DNA from: Apostichopus japonicus
Lineage: Eukaryota > Echinodermata > Holothuroidea > Aspidochirotida > Stichopodidae
Direction: 5' to 3'
Assembly: GCF_037975245.1 (NCBI RefSeq)
Contig: NC_092576.1
Coordinates: 23,603,111-23,667,110 of the forward strand
Length of the DNA: 64,000 nt
Shown here in pieces: positions 60,714 to 64,000 of the stretch (within the stretch, counting starts at the first letter, position 1; the number at the start of each line of letters is the position of its first letter). The position numbers and the translations under genes were made by a program. The notes below the pieces were generated by a model. It had not been told where the DNA came from. It worked only from the letters and a program-made list of their open reading frames with translations, and did not search any database.

Positions 60714-62930
60714 CACGGGAAAAAAACACGCGTTTAAATCGCCGTTTTCAGTCTGTAATTGCGACGTAAATTCCGAGTTCCAGCCTGTTTCCGTTACGTT
60801 TCCACTCCTGAAACTAGTGATTAAGGTAAGCTTACGACCCAACTTAAACGCGTGAGTTTTCCGCGTTCGCGATGACTTATTTACCGAGTACGCGGTGACC
60901 GTAAACGCCAAGTGTCATCCAAATACGGTGAAGCTCACTTAATCGTGCGGTTTCAGGGAAGGGTAATCTTTATTTTTCCGGTCACAATTACAACAGATTC
61001 GCTACTTTAAACATGACCGTTAATCTGTAGTTTACGTTTGAATCCAGCAGTAAACTTCTCGCATTGATCATCGTAAACGCCATAATTACACCAATATATA
61101 CGGTGAAACGTGGTCATCGTAAACACATTACTTACGACCAATACAGGGGCTGGGCTTATTCGCCACGTTTAGGGAGTCTTAATCGGGTTGATTAGGCTGA
61201 GAAATACACGGACCACCTCTATTAAATATTACATTTGATTTAAAGAAAATTAAAAATAATAAACATAAAATCACACTCGTTTGATTTTCCACTTTTTTAT
61301 TTATATATTTGCACCTCATATCGCATCGTAAACGTTTATTTGTTATTTTTACACTTATACAAAAATTATGTAAATGAACGAAATACCACTTCTAATGTGT
61401 AAATACATCTAAATGCAACTCAATATTGCTTTACATCATAGTGTTGAATATTCAGCTTTTTGAATACAAAGTTTAAACCTCGAGAAGCCATTTTCCTTTT
61501 CAAATTTCAAAACATGCATTATTGTCCGGAGAATGTTTTTGATGCCCAAATATTACTCTACTTACATTGTCGCAATTATATACACATGCAACGATTTTAA
61601 TGCCAGGTGAAAGAAGGAAAAAAACAAGTAAATATGGAATGTTTCTATTTTTAGTTACTAGTTTGCAAATCCAAACCTCTGAAAACCAGCTACCCACTTG
61701 AAGTAACTTAACATATCAGCAGTTAAATTGAACCAAACAAATTTATGTTTAAAATTCGGTGTGTTTATCCTCAGATGATATAAACGCCTAGGCACTTCTT
61801 CCATGATGGTCATCGGCCCCTCGACCCCCCCCCCCACCCTCCACCCAGGCCCGGAAACGGTACCAGCCTCTTTTATGTGGAACGAACTTGACACAGAACA
61901 CCACTTCCTGCCTCATTTCGTAGCACGCTTAATATTTTGTTGCTGCTTTAAATTTTATTGTAATTAACATATATATTTTGATATAAAATGCAATGATAGC
62001 CCAAACAAGATCTCTAAATTTTTTACCCTGAAAGTCTGGAATTAACCATGCGTGAATAATGAAAGACAAACGTACAAGTACAACAACATCTCGACGACAA
62101 GTTATTAGACTTATGCTCAATAGCTATGTCTTATTTAAAATATGATTTACTAAATGATTCATTAACAATTAATAGAATCATGCTTTTTTCTTGGCTTTTG
62201 TTTCCTGAAAATATTTTAAGGATAACTTAATCCTTAACATTTAATCCCTTGATGGAATATATTAGCTGTGAAGGGAAATTAAAAAAAAGGCTTCCATTAA
62301 AGCAAACGACTAACAAGAAAATAATAATTAATCTGACATCTATTATTATTGGCATATTCTTTTTTCCTTGTTGCATTTATCTCAGGCAGGATTTCGTTTT
62401 AAAGGTATCATGTAATTACACCAAATGTTAAATTAGAGAAAACTCTTCTTTATTATACAAAATCGTCTACTGCAACTTGTTTGTATCCGAAACAACGGCG
62501 TTTGCTGTTTGTTCCTGGTGCCTCATTAATCAACAAACGCTCAGGACAGGATTATCCACGTGCAACAGGGGCACGAGTTTAAACGTTGGGTAAAAAATTC
62601 AAAGAAATATTGTTATAACGTTACATTATTCTACGCTGTATATGGTACAAAAAGTTCAAAGAAGTCAAACGAAATGGACTTCGATATGCAGTCTTTACGC
62701 TGTTGATCAATGACTGTTTTTATGTGATGTTTTAATGTACGTATCATAACCACCGTGGGCAAATAGATGTCTTTTGTGAGCTATACATCCGGCGTTATCC
62801 GGTACCAATGTATCTCTATGGGAGCTCAAATAAACTGTTTGCCACGGGCCTCCCACAAGCTTAATCCGGCACATCAAACAATGACCATTTTCACCATTTG
62901 GAGGGGGTCATACCTTCATTGTTATTGTTC
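60714..62930. other. No gene recognised
   Basis: Somewhat more GC-rich at first, with scattered cgtaaacgc/gcgtttacg words (60890-61160), then AT-rich. A C tract is at 61825-61840. No exon-like segment seen. Confidence 0.4.
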
Positions 62931-62933
62931 AGC

Positions 62934-63243
62934 CTAATTAACAGCCCAAGTTGGGGCGTCAGTCGGTACGCATTTTAAAGATACGTCTCCTTTCCTAACG
63001 GTGGGTATCCTTTTTTCTGGACTTTTCGCTAAGGAGAACGTCCTTATAGAATGAGTCCAGCCTCATTTTGTTCAGTCTTTCCGACTCCCAAGTGAACTCC
63101 TGCACTACGGTACCCTAGCTCGTTCGCTCTCCATGTCAGATTCCTCGGATGACATATACTCAGTTGACATCACTGTACAGTCTGTCTTTTCTCTCCTCTG
63201 ACCAGTCTATGTTCTTCATTGCGCTCAATCTACACTGAAGTTT
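62934..63243 (-). pseudogene. Frame-broken protein relic, probably transposon ORF
   Basis: After an acceptor-like tgtctttgtttacag the minus strand encodes, in shifting frames, KLQCRLSAMKNIDWSEER, then EYMSSEESDMESERARV, then FTWESERLNKMRLDSFYK, then TDAPTWAVN and TAG. The order acidic YMSSEESD, WxSERLNKxxLDxxY, final PTWAVN looks like the C-terminus of a conserved protein that I associate with DNA-transposon ORFs of marine invertebrates (weak memory). At least three stops or frameshifts break it. Confidence 0.5.
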
Positions 63244-63339
63244 CTGTAAACAAAGACACAAGAATAAGTATGAATTAGACATATATAAAGATCAGTTGGC
63301 ATATAGTTTACTTTTGTCGAAAAATATACTAGCTCCAAC

Positions 63340-63730
63340 TGTCAATATCTCCAGCCCCCCCCCCCAGTGAAAAATGTGCGGAAGTATCATTCCGCCCCCC
63401 TCCCCCCCCCGCTTCGCAAGTCAGAAAAACCCCTTTTTCATTTCCAAATGAGAACAAAAAAAATCTCATTTGGAGCACCAAATTGCATCTAAGGCCAGGT
63501 GAAAATACAAAATTAAGTTTACAAAATGGGGTGGGTGTTGAAATGTGCTTTATTGCACCAAATTGCATCTGAGGCCACCTGGAAATGCAAAAACTCCCCT
63601 TAGACCCCTCCCCCGGGACGGCCATCAGTCTTCAACCCCCCTACTCAAATGTACCTTCCTACGCCACTGTATGTTTCAACGGTTTACAAAGCAGATTTGT
63701 TTATGGGTTGGGGGAGGTAGGGGGTACGTG
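63340..63730. repeat. C-rich dispersed repeat with ttgcatctaagg motif, two copies
   Basis: caccaaattgcatctaaggc (63476-) and caccaaattgcatctgaggc (63556-), the second followed by ccccttagacccctcccccg, belong to the same family as the 138-bp units at 23811-24235. Confidence 0.7.
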
Positions 63731-64000
63731 GTCGGGTGACGTTCACCATCACAAGGTTAGAACGTGAATGTATCAATAACAGTATACCCTGGCAAATTGT
63801 GCATGAAACATTTTACAGATATCTAAAAGGAGATTATTATATTATTTCTCTCACTGTCATATTTTAACTCTTTTAATTTATCGTTTTTAAAGGAGCGAAT
63901 GCCTGTACAGGTCTAGGTTTTATATAACGGTGACTTTTAGTGATTGAAAAATTACATTAATAAGTCTTGGCCTAGTGTTACGTACCGAACAATCCAGTAG

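Overview
The window reads as nuclear DNA of a marine invertebrate. It is AT-rich and gene-poor, with metazoan-type GT-AG introns, dense microsatellites, tRNA-derived short elements, LINE relics and hAT-like terminal repeats. The repeat style (C/G-rich dispersed repeats ending in a ggatccgcccctg-type motif) and a pair of aminergic GPCRs would fit an echinoderm such as a sea cucumber, but no marker here fixes the species. Most open reading frames above 60 codons are products of repeats or chance. The real coding signal is a few short exons plus two intron-poor receptor genes.

Region 1 (about 4.1-11.4 kb, minus strand): a multi-exon gene for a secreted follistatin/Kazal-type protein. Four exons are called (11395-11184, 10458-10287, 8662-8586, 4793-4597). 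The last three join in frame with matching intron phases and rebuild a FOLN beta-hairpin plus a six-cysteine Kazal domain and an acidic C-terminal tail. One Kazal exon between the first two is not found.

Region 2 (11.4-22 kb): satellite arrays (a composite array at 11.4-12.0 kb and a 99-bp satellite at 12.5-14.3 kb), two nearly identical tRNA-derived elements, and two low-confidence candidate secreted-peptide loci (15.4 kb; 18.0 + 19.2 kb).

Region 3 (22.3-30 kb, plus strand): a 2.3-kb DNA transposon with a nested insertion, followed by what I consider the most interesting gene in the window. It has two exons (24894-24989 and 29379-29591) and encodes a signal peptide, an acidic propiece ending in Lys-Arg, a short aromatic/His/Lys amphipathic peptide, and a run of 45 glycines ending in Arg. 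This is the architecture of an antimicrobial or hormone-like peptide precursor, and I do not recognise it as any described family.

Region 4 (32-45 kb): a LINE 3' relic, the first aminergic-type GPCR (34755-36044, minus), a 319-bp hAT MITE with 8-bp target duplication, and a second LINE 3' end next to a very long ATG/CAT microsatellite. Region 5 (48.6-53.3 kb): a 4.7-kb near-perfect inverted repeat whose left arm lacks about 590 bp present in the right arm; a diverged third copy lies at 59.7-60.3 kb. Region 6 (56-59 kb): a second GPCR (56154-57407, minus) that shares the first one's residue spacing through TM1-TM4, single-exon CDS and acceptor just before the ATG. The two are tandem paralogues about 20 kb apart. 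A frame-broken protein relic (62934-63243, minus) closes the window.
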